A stretch of DNA of 64,000 bases from Rhodanobacteraceae bacterium (GTDB lineage Bacteria > Pseudomonadota > Gammaproteobacteria > Xanthomonadales > SZUA-5): contig JACKOW010000001.1 of NCBI GenBank assembly GCA_024234055.1, forward strand, positions 62,001 to 126,000, written 5' to 3'. Position 1 is the first letter of the stretch. Each line of letters opens with the position of its first letter. Under the pieces are notes generated by a model. The model searched no databases. It was not told the DNA's origin and saw nothing but the letters and a program-made list of their open reading frames with translations. A program made the position numbers and the translations under genes. Below, one piece after another: positions 32,816 through 42,389 of this stretch.

Positions 32816-33987
32816 GTCCGTGGAGAATCGTTTTTCTGAAGGAAGTGCGCGAGAACATGCGCGACCGCCGCACCATGTTCAGCACTTTCGTGCTCGGCAC
32901 GCTGATGGGACCGATCCTGTTTGCCGGCCTGATCGGTCTGATCATCTCGGTCAGTCTGGAGCGGGCCGAGAAGCCGCTGGAACTGCCCGTAGTGGGCGCG
33001 GAGAACGCGCCCAGCCTGATCGCCTGGCTGAAGAACCAGGGGGTCAAGATCGAGGAGGCTCCGGCCGATCCGGAAGCCGCGATCCGCAAGCGTGACAAGG
33101 ACGTGGTGCTGCGCATCCCGGCCGAGTACGGCGAACAGTGGCGTGACGGCCGCGCGGCCACGCTGGAGCTGATTGTCGACCGTTCGCAGCAGAAGGCCGA
33201 ACAGACCATCCGCCGCGCCGAGCGCATGCTCAATGCCTACAACGGCCAGACCGCCTCACAGCGGCTGATCGTGCGCGGCATCAGTCCGGAAGTGGTGCAG
33301 CCGATATTGATCGCCGATGTCGACCAGTCCACGCCCCAGAGCCGCAGCGGCATGCTGCTGGCGATGCTGCCTTACTTCCTGATCCTGACGGTGTTCGCCG
33401 GCGGCAATTATCTGGCCACCGATGCCACCGCCGGCGAGCGCGAGCGCCAGTCGCTGGAGCCGCTGCTGATCAATCCGGTCAGCCGCGGTCAGATCATGAG
33501 CGGCAAGCTGATCGCCACCTTCGCCTTCGCGGTCGCCTCATTGGCCCTGTCATTGGTGGCCTTTTCGCTGGTCACGCCGCTGTTGCCGGTCGAGAAGATC
33601 GGCATGATCGTCAAGATGGGTCCGGCCGAATGCGCCATGATGTTCCTGATCGTTGCCCCGCTGGGACTGATCGGTGCCGGCCTGCTGACCAGCGTGTCGG
33701 CCTTCGCCAAGGGCTTCCGCGAGGCCCAGACCTACAACACCCTGCTGATCATCATGCCGGCAATCCCGTCGATGCTGATGGCGCTGAATCCGGTCAAACC
33801 CGCCGACTGGATGTACAGCGTGCCCCTGCTCAGCCATCAGTTGCTGATCGAGCAGACCGTGCGCGGCGAATCGCTGGTGCTGTGGCAGGTGGGTTTGTCC
33901 ATCGTGTCCACGCTGATCGTCGGTGTGATCATCGCCGCCATCGCCGCCCGCCTGTACCACCGCGAGCATCTGGCGATCTCGGCCTGA
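32812..33987 (+). CDS. natB: ABC-2 permease, NatB-type
   Basis: A 391-residue ABC-2 permease: first helix at about 23-45, a large extracytoplasmic domain (about 50-175), then five C-terminal helices beginning MLLAMLPYFLILTVFAGGNY, with GERERQSLEPLLINPVSRGQ as the ABC-2 signature. With NatA it may export Na+ or a small molecule; the natAB name follows sequence type, and the substrate is not shown here. Confidence 0.88.
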   Translation: MSPWRIVFLKEVRENMRDRRTMFSTFVLGTLMGPILFAGLIGLIISVSLERAEKPLELPVVGAENAPSLIAWLKNQGVKIEEAPADPEAAIRKRDKDVVLRIPAEYGEQWRDGRAATLELIVDRSQQKAEQTIRRAERMLNAYNGQTASQRLIVRGISPEVVQPILIADVDQSTPQSRSGMLLAMLPYFLILTVFAGGNYLATDATAGERERQSLEPLLINPVSRGQIMSGKLIATFAFAVASLALSLVAFSLVTPLLPVEKIGMIVKMGPAECAMMFLIVAPLGLIGAGLLTSVSAFAKGFREAQTYNTLLIIMPAIPSMLMALNPVKPADWMYSVPLLSHQLLIEQTVRGESLVLWQVGLSIVSTLIVGVIIAAIAARLYHREHLAISA

Positions 33988-33994
33988 GCCCGAT

Positions 33995-34165
33995 CTGTGG
34001 GAGCGGACTCTGTCCGCGATCGCTGCGGCGATCCGGACACCCCGGTTCGCGGCTGAAGCCGCTCCCACAGGGGCTGCGGATCGCCGAGCACTGTGGGAGC
34101 GGGCTCTGCCCGCGATTGGCGCCGCGATCTGGAGCGAAAGATCGCGGCTGAAGCCGCTCCCACAG
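33995..34165. repeat. Two tandem REP-like palindromes
   Basis: Full elements at 33995-34070 and 34091-34165: CTGTGGGAGCGGACTCTGTC...GCGGCTGAAGCCGCTCCCACAG. They start 8 nt after the natB stop, between convergent genes, and may terminate both. Confidence 0.9.
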
Positions 34166-34200
34166 GGGTCGTGGGTTGCCGGCGATGGGGCAAGCTTCCG

Positions 34201-34284
34201 CAAACCAGCAACCAGCAACCAGCAACCAGCAACCAGCAACCGCCAACCGACAACCGACAACCGACAACCGACAACCGACAACCG
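34201..34284. repeat. Heptamer arrays (CAACCAG)n then (CAACCGA)n
   Basis: Five CAACCAG-type units, one CAACCGC, then five CAACCGA units, stopping a few nt before the stop of the carbamoyltransferase (34289). On that gene's strand: (GGTTGTC)n then (GGTTGCT)n. Two related heptamers joined in one array. Confidence 0.95.
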
Positions 34285-34288
34285 CTCT

Positions 34289-36124
34289 TCAGTCCGCCGG
34301 CAGCAGATGCGCATAGTTGCTGGCCAGCGCCGGCGGCTGCTCGGACTTGAGCAGATAGCAGTTGCCGATGGCCAGTCGATCCAGGTGCGTCCCCATGAAG
34401 CAGCGGAAGGCGTCCTCGGGTGAGCCGACCACCGGCTCGCCGCGGACGTTGAAGCTGGTGTTGACCAGTGCGGCGCAGCCGGTGAGTTCGTGGAATCGGC
34501 CGAGCAGTGCATGGAAGCGCGGATTGGTGTCCGCGCGGACCGTCTGCACCCGCGCCGAATAGTCGACATGGGTCACGGCAGGAATGCTGGATCGGAGCTG
34601 CTTCAGCCGGTCCAGCCCGGTGGCCTGATCGTCAACCGGCAGGCGCAGGTCCTCGCGCACTGGCGCCACCAGCAGCATGTAGGGGCTGTCGGCATCCAGA
34701 TCAAAATAGTCCCCCACGTGCTCGGCCAGTACCGCCGGGGCGAAGGGTCGGAAGGATTCGCGGAACTTGACCTTGAGGTTCAGCACCGACTGGGTGTCGC
34801 TGCGGCGGGGATCGGCCAGGATCGAGCGATTGCCGAGTGCCCGCGGTCCATATTCGGCGCGGCCCTGGAACCAGCCCATGGCTTGGCCATCGGCGAGGTC
34901 AGCTGCGGCGCGGTCCAGCAGTTCGGCATCGCCGAGGCGCGCGTAGACCGCGCCCAGCTGGTCGAGCGTACGCGCGATCTGGTCGTCGTCGAACTGCGGG
35001 CCGAGATAAGCGCCGGCCATGCCGTCGCGGCCCGGCCCGATGGCGCTGCGAGGCGCACCCTGGGCGCGATGCCAATGCGCCAGCGCGGCACCCAGGGCAC
35101 CGCCGGCATCGCCCGCCGCCGGCTGGATCCAGACCTGCTCGAAACCGGCCTCGCGCAGCAGGCGGCCGTTGGCCACGCAGTTGAGCGCCACGCCGCCGGC
35201 CAGGCAAAGATGGCGCTCTCCGGTTTCGCGGCGCAGATCGGTGGCCAACCGCAGCACGATTTCCTCGGTGAGCTTCTGGATCGAAGCTGCCAGATCCAGG
35301 TGACGGGCTTCAATCGGCGCCTCCGGCGCGCGCGGCGCGCCGCCAAAGAGCGCATGGAAGCGCGCATTGGTCATCGACAATCCGGTGCAGTAGTCGAAGT
35401 AGTCGAGGTTCAGGCGAAAGCTGCCATCCGCCTTCAGATCGATCAGGTGCTCGCGTATCTGATCCAGAAAGCGCGGCTGTCCATAGGGCGCCAGGCCCAT
35501 CAGCTTGTACTCGCCGGAATTGACGCGAAAGCCGCAGTAGGTGGTGAAAGCCGAGTACAGCAGGCCCAGCGAGTGCGGGAAATGCATCTCTCGCAGGATG
35601 TCGAGCTGGTTGCCGTTGCCGATCGCCGCGGTAGTGGTGGCCCATTCACCGACCCCGTCCATGGTCAGCACCAGCGCGCGCTCGAAGGGCGAGGGATAGA
35701 AGGCGCTGGCGGCGTGGCTGAGGTGGTGTTCGGAGAAGCAGATTGGATTCCTGAGCGCGAGATCCGGACTTGTGGCAATCGCCTTCAATTCATCGGTGAT
35801 CAGTTTTTTCTGGAACAGCTTGTCGCGCAGCCAGATCGGCATGGCCGTGGCAAAACTGGCGAAGCCACGCGGGGCGAAAGCCAGATAAGTCTCCAGCAGC
35901 CGCTCGAACTTGAGGAAGGGCTTCTCGAAGAACACCACATGATCGACATCGGCCAGTTCCACACCGGCCTCGCGCAGACAGTAGCGCAGTGCCTGGGCAG
36001 GAAAGCGCGCATCGTGCTTGACCCGGGTGAAGCGCTCTTCCTGCGCAGCCGCCACGATCACACCATCGCGCAGCAGGGCGGCGGCGCTGTCGTGGAAGTA
36101 GGCGGAGATGCCGAGTATCAGCAT
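34289..36124 (-). CDS. NodU/CmcH/TobZ-family carbamoyltransferase
   Basis: A 611-residue carbamoyltransferase: N-terminal Kae1-like ATPase domain (LGISAYFHDSAAALLRDG at residues 3-20; HHLSHAASAFYPSPFE; MDGVGEW; GLAPYGQP; CLAGGVALNCVANGRLL), and a C-terminal YrdC-like domain with NRSILADPR and FNVRGEPVVGSPEDAFRCF. Family members use carbamoyl phosphate and ATP to carbamoylate hydroxyls of Nod factors, cephamycins and tobramycin. No antibiotic or Nod genes are nearby; a surface glycan or small metabolite is possible. The ATG at 36124 gives the canonical start. Confidence 0.92.
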   Translation of the reverse strand: MLILGISAYFHDSAAALLRDGVIVAAAQEERFTRVKHDARFPAQALRYCLREAGVELADVDHVVFFEKPFLKFERLLETYLAFAPRGFASFATAMPIWLRDKLFQKKLITDELKAIATSPDLALRNPICFSEHHLSHAASAFYPSPFERALVLTMDGVGEWATTTAAIGNGNQLDILREMHFPHSLGLLYSAFTTYCGFRVNSGEYKLMGLAPYGQPRFLDQIREHLIDLKADGSFRLNLDYFDYCTGLSMTNARFHALFGGAPRAPEAPIEARHLDLAASIQKLTEEIVLRLATDLRRETGERHLCLAGGVALNCVANGRLLREAGFEQVWIQPAAGDAGGALGAALAHWHRAQGAPRSAIGPGRDGMAGAYLGPQFDDDQIARTLDQLGAVYARLGDAELLDRAAADLADGQAMGWFQGRAEYGPRALGNRSILADPRRSDTQSVLNLKVKFRESFRPFAPAVLAEHVGDYFDLDADSPYMLLVAPVREDLRLPVDDQATGLDRLKQLRSSIPAVTHVDYSARVQTVRADTNPRFHALLGRFHELTGCAALVNTSFNVRGEPVVGSPEDAFRCFMGTHLDRLAIGNCYLLKSEQPPALASNYAHLLPAD

Positions 36125-36126
36125 GG

Positions 36127-36310
36127 GCGGGGCACGGGGCAGGGGGCAGGGGATGATGCCACGAGAGGCCGAGGGCACGAGGGCACGAGGGCACGTAAGA
36201 GCTGGGCGCCGCGGCTCTTGATCTTTCGCGCCCTCGCGCCCTCTCGCCCTCGTGCCCTCGGTCTTTAGTGCCCTCGTTCCCTCTCGCCCCGGCCCCGTGC
36301 CCCGGCCGCC
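36127..36310. repeat. Long inverted arrangement of G-rich and C-rich arrays
   Basis: Plus strand 36127-36197: GGGGCAC/GGGGGCA units then (GAGGGCAC)n; 36230-36310: (GCCCTCGC)n/(CCCTCGTG)n then CCCCGTG. The two halves pair almost end to end, giving a potential giant hairpin around a 30-nt centre. It fills the gap between two minus-strand genes. Confidence 0.92.
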
Positions 36311-36316
36311 GGGCCG

Positions 36317-37867
36317 CTACTGCGCCACCGGCAGGCTCAGCGGTGAACCCGGACCCACGGGTATGCCTAGCATGATCCAGAGCACGAACATGATCGACCA
36401 GCCGATCAGGAACACGATCGAATAGGGCACCATGGTCGATACCAGCGTGCCGATGCCGGCATTGGGTACATAGCGCTGGAAGAAGGCGATGATCAGGGCG
36501 AAGTAGCTCATCATCGGCGAGATGATGTTGGTCACCGAGTCGCCGATGCGATAGGCGTTCTGGGTAATTTCCGGTGGGTAGCCGAGCAGCATGAACATGG
36601 GCACGAACACCGGCGCCATCAGCGCCCACTTGGCACTGGCCGAGCCCATCACCAGGTTGATGGTTGCGCAGAGCACGATGAAGGCCAGCAACAGCGGAAC
36701 CTGCGGCATGCCCAGTGCCGACAGGAAGGCGGCGCCCTCAATGGCCAGAATCAGGCCGAGATTGGTCCAGTTGAAGAAGGCCACGAATTGGGCGGCAAAG
36801 AACACCAGCACCATGTAGCCGCCCAGCGTGCTCATCTGCTGGTTCATGCCGCGGATCACGTCGCGGTCGTTCTTGATGGTGCCGGCGCCCACGCCATAGG
36901 CCACACCGAGCGCCACGCCGGCAACGAAGATGAAGGCCACGATGCCGGTCAGAAAGGGTGAGTGCAGCACGGATTCACTGCCAGTGGCGCCGATCTTGCG
37001 CAGGAAGCCGTCTTCCGGCAGCAGGCCCCACAACACCAGTGCCGTGAGGATGGCCGCCACCACCAGCGCATAGATCAGTCCACGCCGTTCCGCGCCGCTG
37101 AGCGCCTGGATCTGCTCCCCCGCATCCACCGCGCCTTCGAATTTCCCGAAGCGTGGCGCAACAATCTTCTCCGTCACCCACCAGCCCAGACCAGTGACCA
37201 GGAAAGTCGAGACCACCATGAAATAGTAGTTGGCCATCGGCGACACGCTATATCCAGGGTCGACGATACGAGCCGCCTCCTGGGTCAGGCCCGACAGCAG
37301 CGGATCGATGGTGCCGAGCACCAGATTGGCGCTGTAACCGCCGGAGACGCCGGCAAAGGCCGCCGCCAGTCCCAACACCGGATGGCGCCCGGCAGCCAGA
37401 AAGATCAAACCCGCGAGCGGCACCAGCAGCACGTAACCGACCTCGCTGGCGGCATTGCTCATGACCCCGGCGAAGACCACGATCGGGGTCAGCAGGCGTC
37501 GCGGCGCGTTCAGCACCAGTAGCCGCATCAGAGCGCCGATGAAGCCGCTGACCTCGGCTACACCGATGCCGATCAGGGCCACCAGCACCGTGCCCAAGGG
37601 CGCAAAACCGGTGAAGTTGGTGACCAGCCCGGTCATCATCCGGTGCAGTCCCTCGATGGTGAGCAGGCTCACCGCCCGCACTTCCGCACCGGTCTTGGGA
37701 TGGGCCACCGACACATCGAACCAGGCCACTACGGCCGACATCAGGATGACCAGCAGGGTCATGATGGCGAACAGAGTGGTCGGATCCGGCAGCGCGTTGC
37801 CGATGCGTTCGACCCGATTGAGGAAACGATCGACCAGCTTCTTGGGAGCGTCAGTGGCTGCGGACAT
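36317..37867 (-). CDS. AbgT-family transporter
   Basis: A 516-residue AbgT-type transporter with about 11-13 membrane helices. Family segments include NRVERIGNALPDPTTLFAIM at the N-terminus, SVTNIISPMMSYFALIIAFF and a final IMFVLWIMLGIPVGPGSP. E. coli AbgT imports p-aminobenzoyl-glutamate; other members export sulfonamides. No abgAB amidohydrolase is adjacent, so direction and substrate are open. Confidence 0.93.
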   Translation of the reverse strand: MSAATDAPKKLVDRFLNRVERIGNALPDPTTLFAIMTLLVILMSAVVAWFDVSVAHPKTGAEVRAVSLLTIEGLHRMMTGLVTNFTGFAPLGTVLVALIGIGVAEVSGFIGALMRLLVLNAPRRLLTPIVVFAGVMSNAASEVGYVLLVPLAGLIFLAAGRHPVLGLAAAFAGVSGGYSANLVLGTIDPLLSGLTQEAARIVDPGYSVSPMANYYFMVVSTFLVTGLGWWVTEKIVAPRFGKFEGAVDAGEQIQALSGAERRGLIYALVVAAILTALVLWGLLPEDGFLRKIGATGSESVLHSPFLTGIVAFIFVAGVALGVAYGVGAGTIKNDRDVIRGMNQQMSTLGGYMVLVFFAAQFVAFFNWTNLGLILAIEGAAFLSALGMPQVPLLLAFIVLCATINLVMGSASAKWALMAPVFVPMFMLLGYPPEITQNAYRIGDSVTNIISPMMSYFALIIAFFQRYVPNAGIGTLVSTMVPYSIVFLIGWSIMFVLWIMLGIPVGPGSPLSLPVAQ

Positions 37868-38100
37868 GGAGGCTCGTGCTCAACAAAAAGACCAGCATAG
37901 AGCTGCGGACGTCATGAAGAAGTCGTGATGATGCGGACGAGCGCCGGCTTGGGGGGGCACGACAGGTTCTGTGCATTGGGGCTTGACCCAAGCCCGCCTT
38001 GTTACCTGCTGTTACCGAGCGTGACCGGAAGCCGCCGGTTTGCTGCGCGCTCGATCCCTAAAGTCACCGCCATGGCAACACGCAGAACATGGAGGACGCA

Positions 38101-38862
38101 ATGGCGATGATGGCGGCGAAGCGGTGCGAATCTGGGGTTTGTGGTCACTGTGTCCAGCCCTGTGTGCTGGGGACCCTGTCCAGCGGACTGCGTCTGGACC
38201 TGCGGGACTTCCCGGACCTCAAGGAACGTCATCTGGCCCGCGGGGACTATCTGTTCCATACCTCCGGGTCCTTCGAGTCCCTCTATGCGGTGCGCAGCGG
38301 CATGCTCAAGGTCACGGTGCTGACCGAAGACGGTCGCGAGCAGATCACCGGCTTCTTCCTGCCGGGCGATCTGGTTGGTCTGGACTCGGTGGGCCTGCGC
38401 CATCACGCCAGTTCTGCAGCGGCGCTGGACGACACGGTGGTCTGTGAATTGCCGTTCTCGGTGCTCGAACGTCATGGTCAGTCGGTGCCGCGCATCCAGG
38501 CGGCGCTGTTCCGCATGTTGAGCGGGCAGATTCGGCGTGAGCAGTCCACGCTGCTGCTGTTGGGATCCTTGCGCGCCGAGGAGCGACTGGCCCAGTTCCT
38601 GATCGACATGTCCGAGCGCGCCCAGACCGACGCGACCTGCGGCACGGCGATCGGCATGCCGATGACGCGCGAGGAAATCGGCAGCTATCTCGGCCTGAAG
38701 CTGGAAACCGTCAGCCGCACGCTCTCGAAGCTGCATCGAGAGGGCGTCATCGAGGTGGTCAAGCGCGGTGTACGCATCCGCGAGGTCAACAAGCTGCGTC
38801 TGCTCGCCGGTCTGAGTGTTCGTAAACCGGCACCGTCTGCGCTCCGCCGCACAGGACACTGA
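38101..38862 (+). CDS. fnr: FNR-type oxygen-sensing transcriptional regulator
   Basis: A 253-residue Crp/Fnr regulator. N-terminal Cys cluster C9, C14, C17, C21 (RCESGVCGHCVQPC) plus a central Cys near 115 (TVVCELPF) match the [4Fe-4S] ligands of FNR. The helix-turn-helix is MTREEIGSYLGLKLETVSRT, with the E-x2-S-R recognition residues that read TTGAT half-sites. GGAGG 5 nt upstream fixes ATG 38101; the ATG at 38089 overlaps that site. A matching box is present at 43277. Confidence 0.93.
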   Translation: MAMMAAKRCESGVCGHCVQPCVLGTLSSGLRLDLRDFPDLKERHLARGDYLFHTSGSFESLYAVRSGMLKVTVLTEDGREQITGFFLPGDLVGLDSVGLRHHASSAAALDDTVVCELPFSVLERHGQSVPRIQAALFRMLSGQIRREQSTLLLLGSLRAEERLAQFLIDMSERAQTDATCGTAIGMPMTREEIGSYLGLKLETVSRTLSKLHREGVIEVVKRGVRIREVNKLRLLAGLSVRKPAPSALRRTGH

Positions 38863-38864
38863 TC

Positions 38865-39260
38865 GTGGGTGATCACCTCGAAAACGCCTCGCGGCAACCC
38901 CTGGTGGGGGTCGTTGAACCCGATGCCGATGTGCGCGAGTTCATCGAGTCGCTGCTGCTGCGTGCCGGCTATCGCTGCGAGAGCTTCGTCAGCGCCGAGC
39001 GCTTCGAGAGCTCGGCGCGCAGCGAGCACTTCGATTGCCTGATCACGGATCGCGATTTGCCCGGCATCGACGGTCTGGAACTGGCGAGAAGGGTGCGTGC
39101 GTCCAAGCAACCGTTTCCGGTGATGCTGCTGACGACCGATTCCGGGGTCGATCTGCAGCGCGACGCCATCGCTGCTCAGGTCATGCGGGTGCAGAAGAAG
39201 CCGCTCAGCGTGCACGAATTTCTCCATGGTGTGGCCCAGGCCACCGCCCGAGTTCAATAG
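38865..39260 (+). CDS. Stand-alone receiver-domain protein (FixJ-like)
   Basis: A 131-residue CheY/FixJ-type receiver with no output domain: VVEPDADVREF at the acidic pocket, phospho-Asp in CLITDRDLPGIDG (about 61), Thr in MLLTTDSG and Lys in VQKKPLSV. GTG start 2 nt after the fnr stop, so it is cotranscribed with fnr. Candidate phosphodonor is the hybrid kinase encoded convergently at 39276. Confidence 0.87.
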   Translation: MGDHLENASRQPLVGVVEPDADVREFIESLLLRAGYRCESFVSAERFESSARSEHFDCLITDRDLPGIDGLELARRVRASKQPFPVMLLTTDSGVDLQRDAIAAQVMRVQKKPLSVHEFLHGVAQATARVQ

Positions 39261-39275
39261 GCCAATACGCCCCTT

Positions 39276-41288
39276 TCAGCGCCTGCGGCCAGGCGCATCG
39301 ATCAGCTCGCGCACTGCCGAGCCCAGGTCTTCACGGGCATAGGGTTTGGCCAGAATGGCGGGCCGCTCGCCGTCGGCAAAATGTTGCTCCAGCGCGCCCT
39401 CGGCATAACCCGAGCAGAACAGGATCGGCAGATGCGGGTGCGTCAGGCGCACCTGATCGGCCAACTGAAAGCCGGTTTCTCCGCCGAGCAACACCACGTC
39501 GCTGAACACCAGGGCGATATCCGGTGCAGACTGAATCAACGCCAGCGCTGGCGCGATGGCATTGACCATGCTCACCCGGTAGCCCAGAGAGCGCAGCTGA
39601 TTGCAGGCAATGGCGGCAACCTCGGGATCGTCTTCGACCACCAGCACGTGCTCGTCCCCGCGAGTGCGCATGCCTTTGGAGGCCAGAACTGGCGCGGACT
39701 CGCCGGAGTGAGCAGCGGGCAGCATCATCCGCACCGTGGTGCCCATGCCCGGTTCGCTGTAGATGCGAACATCACCGCCCCACTGGCGCACGAAACCGTA
39801 GACCATGCTGAGCCCGAGTCCGGTGCCCTTGCCGGAGGCCTTGGTGGTGAAGAAGGGCTCCAGCGCGTGCTCCCGGACCTCCTTGGTCATGCCCTCGCCG
39901 CTGTCGCTGATCTCGATGACGATGGTGTCGGCGCCGCGGCTGGCCAGACGTGTGCGGTTGCGCTGCAGCGCCGAGAGGGTCAGCGTTCCTCCGTTTGGCA
40001 TGGCATCGCGGGCATTCAGGGCGAGGTTGAGCACGGCACTTTCCAGTTGCCCGGCATCGGCCAGCGCATGTTGCAGATCCGGAGCGATGCGGTAACGCAG
40101 TTCGATGCCCTCGCCCAGGGTGCGTCGCAGCAGTTCACGCATGCTGTTCAGCAGCTGCGAGCAGTCCACCGCCTGGGCGGCCAGCTGGCGCTTGCGTGAG
40201 AAGGCCAGCAACTTGCCGGTGAGCTCGGCAGCACGGCGAGACGCACGGCTGGCGGCGTCGACCAGGCTGCGTATGTCAGTCTGGGCGGCGGGCAGCAGGT
40301 CGTCGAGGATCTGCAGATTGCCGCCGATCACCGTCAGCAGGTTGTTGAAATCGTGTGCCACGCCACCGGTAAGCTGGCCAAGAGCCTCCATCTTCGAGGC
40401 CTGCAGCAGCAGCGCCTGATGGTACTGGCGCTCGAACACGGCTGCGGCCAGATGCGCCGCGCTCTGCGCGAATACACATTCGTCCTCGCTCAGCGGCTGT
40501 TCTGCTGATCGGAAGATCGACAATACGCCGTGAACCCTGGTCGGGCCGCGCAGCGGCACGATGACGCCCGCCAGAAACTGGTCGAGTCGGGCGCGCGCAG
40601 CGCGACTGGGAACCACCAGAATCTGGCGCACCTGACCTTCGAGCATGCGCCTCATGCGCGCCGGACTGAGTGCCTTCAGAATCACCGGCAGTGCTTCCTC
40701 GTCCGTCCATCCGGTGACACTGATGAAGCGCACGTGGTGGCCGTCATGCCCGCGTTCGCACAGGCCACCGTGACTGATCTGCAGCTGCTCGATCAGCACC
40801 GACAGGGTGTGCTTGCAGAAGGACTCGATGTCGCTGCTGGTCACAGCGCGCTCGGCCAGGCTGGCCAGCGCCAGCTGCCGGGCCGAGCGTTGCAGCAATT
40901 CGCGCGAACGCCGCAACTCGGTGACATCGCGCACGGCGGCGATCACGAAATGAGTATCGCCACTGCGCATGGGGCTCAGACTCACCTCGACCGGGAACTC
41001 GCTGCCATCGCGGCGCACACCCAGCAGTTCCAGGTTCAGCCCCATCGGTCGGCTACGGGCATCGTGGCTGTAGCGGGCACGGTCGGCTCGGTGGCGAGTG
41101 TGGTAGCGGCTAGGCACCAGTTTCTCGATCTTCTGACCCAGCAGTTCTTCAGGCTCGTAATGGAAAACGGTCTGGACCGCCAGATTGGCAAACTGGATCG
41201 TGCCCTCGGCATCGATCACCAGCATCGCATCCGGCGCCGCGTCGGCCAGGGCTTCGAGCCAGCCGTTTGGACGCAGCGCGGGGCTCAA
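39276..41288 (-). CDS. PAS-GAF hybrid sensor histidine kinase
   Basis: A 670-residue soluble kinase without membrane helices: PAS domain (about 12-125; MLVIDAEGTIQFANLAVQTV), GAF-like domain (about 145-300), HisKA with GGVAHDFNNLLTVIGGN (His near 317), HATPase with NLALNARDAMPNGG and GKGTGLGLSMVYG, and a C-terminal receiver (about 550-668; Asp in LVFSDVVLLGGETG). Coupled to the response regulator by ATGA (41285-41288). A cytoplasmic, possibly redox or gas signal fits the FNR neighbourhood. Confidence 0.92.
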   Translation of the reverse strand: MSPALRPNGWLEALADAAPDAMLVIDAEGTIQFANLAVQTVFHYEPEELLGQKIEKLVPSRYHTRHRADRARYSHDARSRPMGLNLELLGVRRDGSEFPVEVSLSPMRSGDTHFVIAAVRDVTELRRSRELLQRSARQLALASLAERAVTSSDIESFCKHTLSVLIEQLQISHGGLCERGHDGHHVRFISVTGWTDEEALPVILKALSPARMRRMLEGQVRQILVVPSRAARARLDQFLAGVIVPLRGPTRVHGVLSIFRSAEQPLSEDECVFAQSAAHLAAAVFERQYHQALLLQASKMEALGQLTGGVAHDFNNLLTVIGGNLQILDDLLPAAQTDIRSLVDAASRASRRAAELTGKLLAFSRKRQLAAQAVDCSQLLNSMRELLRRTLGEGIELRYRIAPDLQHALADAGQLESAVLNLALNARDAMPNGGTLTLSALQRNRTRLASRGADTIVIEISDSGEGMTKEVREHALEPFFTTKASGKGTGLGLSMVYGFVRQWGGDVRIYSEPGMGTTVRMMLPAAHSGESAPVLASKGMRTRGDEHVLVVEDDPEVAAIACNQLRSLGYRVSMVNAIAPALALIQSAPDIALVFSDVVLLGGETGFQLADQVRLTHPHLPILFCSGYAEGALEQHFADGERPAILAKPYAREDLGSAVRELIDAPGRRR

Positions 41289-42007
41289 GATGGCTCTCCG
41301 GATTCGACCGCACAGGCCAGCATGTAGCCGACCCCGCGCACCGAGCGGATCAGGTTGGGGCGTTTGGGGTCGTCGCCGAGCTTGCGCCGGAGCCGGGTGA
41401 TCTGCATGTCCACGGTGCGGTCGTAGGGCCCGGCCTCGCGGCCGTGAGTCAGCTCGAGAATCTGGTCACGGGTCAGCGGCGTTCTGGCGCAGCGGGCCAG
41501 TGCCGCCAGCAGTTTGAATTCGCCATGGGTCAACACGATCTCCTGTCCGGCCAGATCGGTCAGGCGGTGCTCGCGCAGTTGCAGGCAGAAGTCGGCAAAG
41601 CGCAGTTGCTCGGGCTCCTTGACGGCTTTCGGAATGCTCTCCGAGCGTCGGAGCACGCTCTTGATCCGCGCCAGCAATTCGCGCAGGTCAAAGGGCTTGG
41701 TGACGTAATCGTCGGCACCCAGTTCCAGGCCCACGATCTTGTCCACCGTGTCCCCGCGTCCGGTGAGGATGATGATCGGCAGCTGATGCTGTTCGCGGAA
41801 GTGGCGGATCAAGGTCAGGCCGTCCTCGTCGGGCAGGCCGAGATCAATCAAGGCCATGTCCGGGCGGGACAGTTCAAGGCGCCTGCGGGCACTGGCGGCG
41901 CAATCGGCCTCGATCACGCGCATGCCCTGCGCGCCGAGGTAAACCCGCAACAGCTGGCGAATGTCAGGCTCGTCGTCAACAATCAGGATTTCGGCCGCTT
42001 GGCTCAT
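41285..42007 (-). CDS. OmpR-family response regulator
   Basis: A 240-residue regulator: receiver (about 6-120; DDEPD at 11-15, Asp in MALIDLGLPDEDG, KP in VTKPFDL) and an OmpR-type winged helix (about 140-232; PLTRDQILELTHGREAGPYD). First gene of the pair with the hybrid kinase. The class resembles TorR/KdpE-like regulators. Confidence 0.93.
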   Translation of the reverse strand: MSQAAEILIVDDEPDIRQLLRVYLGAQGMRVIEADCAASARRRLELSRPDMALIDLGLPDEDGLTLIRHFREQHQLPIIILTGRGDTVDKIVGLELGADDYVTKPFDLRELLARIKSVLRRSESIPKAVKEPEQLRFADFCLQLREHRLTDLAGQEIVLTHGEFKLLAALARCARTPLTRDQILELTHGREAGPYDRTVDMQITRLRRKLGDDPKRPNLIRSVRGVGYMLACAVESGEPS

Positions 42008-42068
42008 GCCACCGCTGGATTCCGGGGTACAGAGCCCGGATTGCGTTCGATTCTAGGGCAAGGCGGAT

Positions 42069-42206
42069 CGTTGCGAGCCACCGGTCTTGGCCCGACACTG
42101 CGCGCGGGTCATGAACCCGCCGTCGTAGGTCATGTTGTCCGCGTCAGCGGACTACGTGACATCGAGTTGCGTCACGTAGCTCGCTACGCGAGCAACGTGA
42201 CCTACA
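42069..42206. repeat. Inverted 50-bp repeat copy 4 and adjoining palindrome
   Basis: 42069-42118 is the minus-strand copy of the 50-bp repeat family at 28464. It is followed by a separate palindrome (42123-42206: GTAGGTCATGTTGTCC...GCAACGTGACCTAC). The gap 42008-42389 also holds a GATGGCTTCGTT/AACGAAG-type repeat and no supportable gene. Confidence 0.8.
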
Positions 42207-42389
42207 AGGGCAAATCAACAACTTGCGATATGGCTTCATGGAGATCGTAGCGAAACGATCCAACCCTGCGCCTTCAAGAGCGCTGGATGGCTTCGTTACT
42301 GGGTTCTCGGGAAGGACGAAGCAACGAAGTGCGATGCCGGTTCGCGAGCAGTCTGGGGGCCGACGGATGTACGGGGGTCGCTCTGCCCC

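Noticed and set aside
34201..34284. CRISPR-like array of CAACCGA units
   Set aside because: Units are 7 nt without unique spacers and no cas genes are present; it is a simple tandem array.
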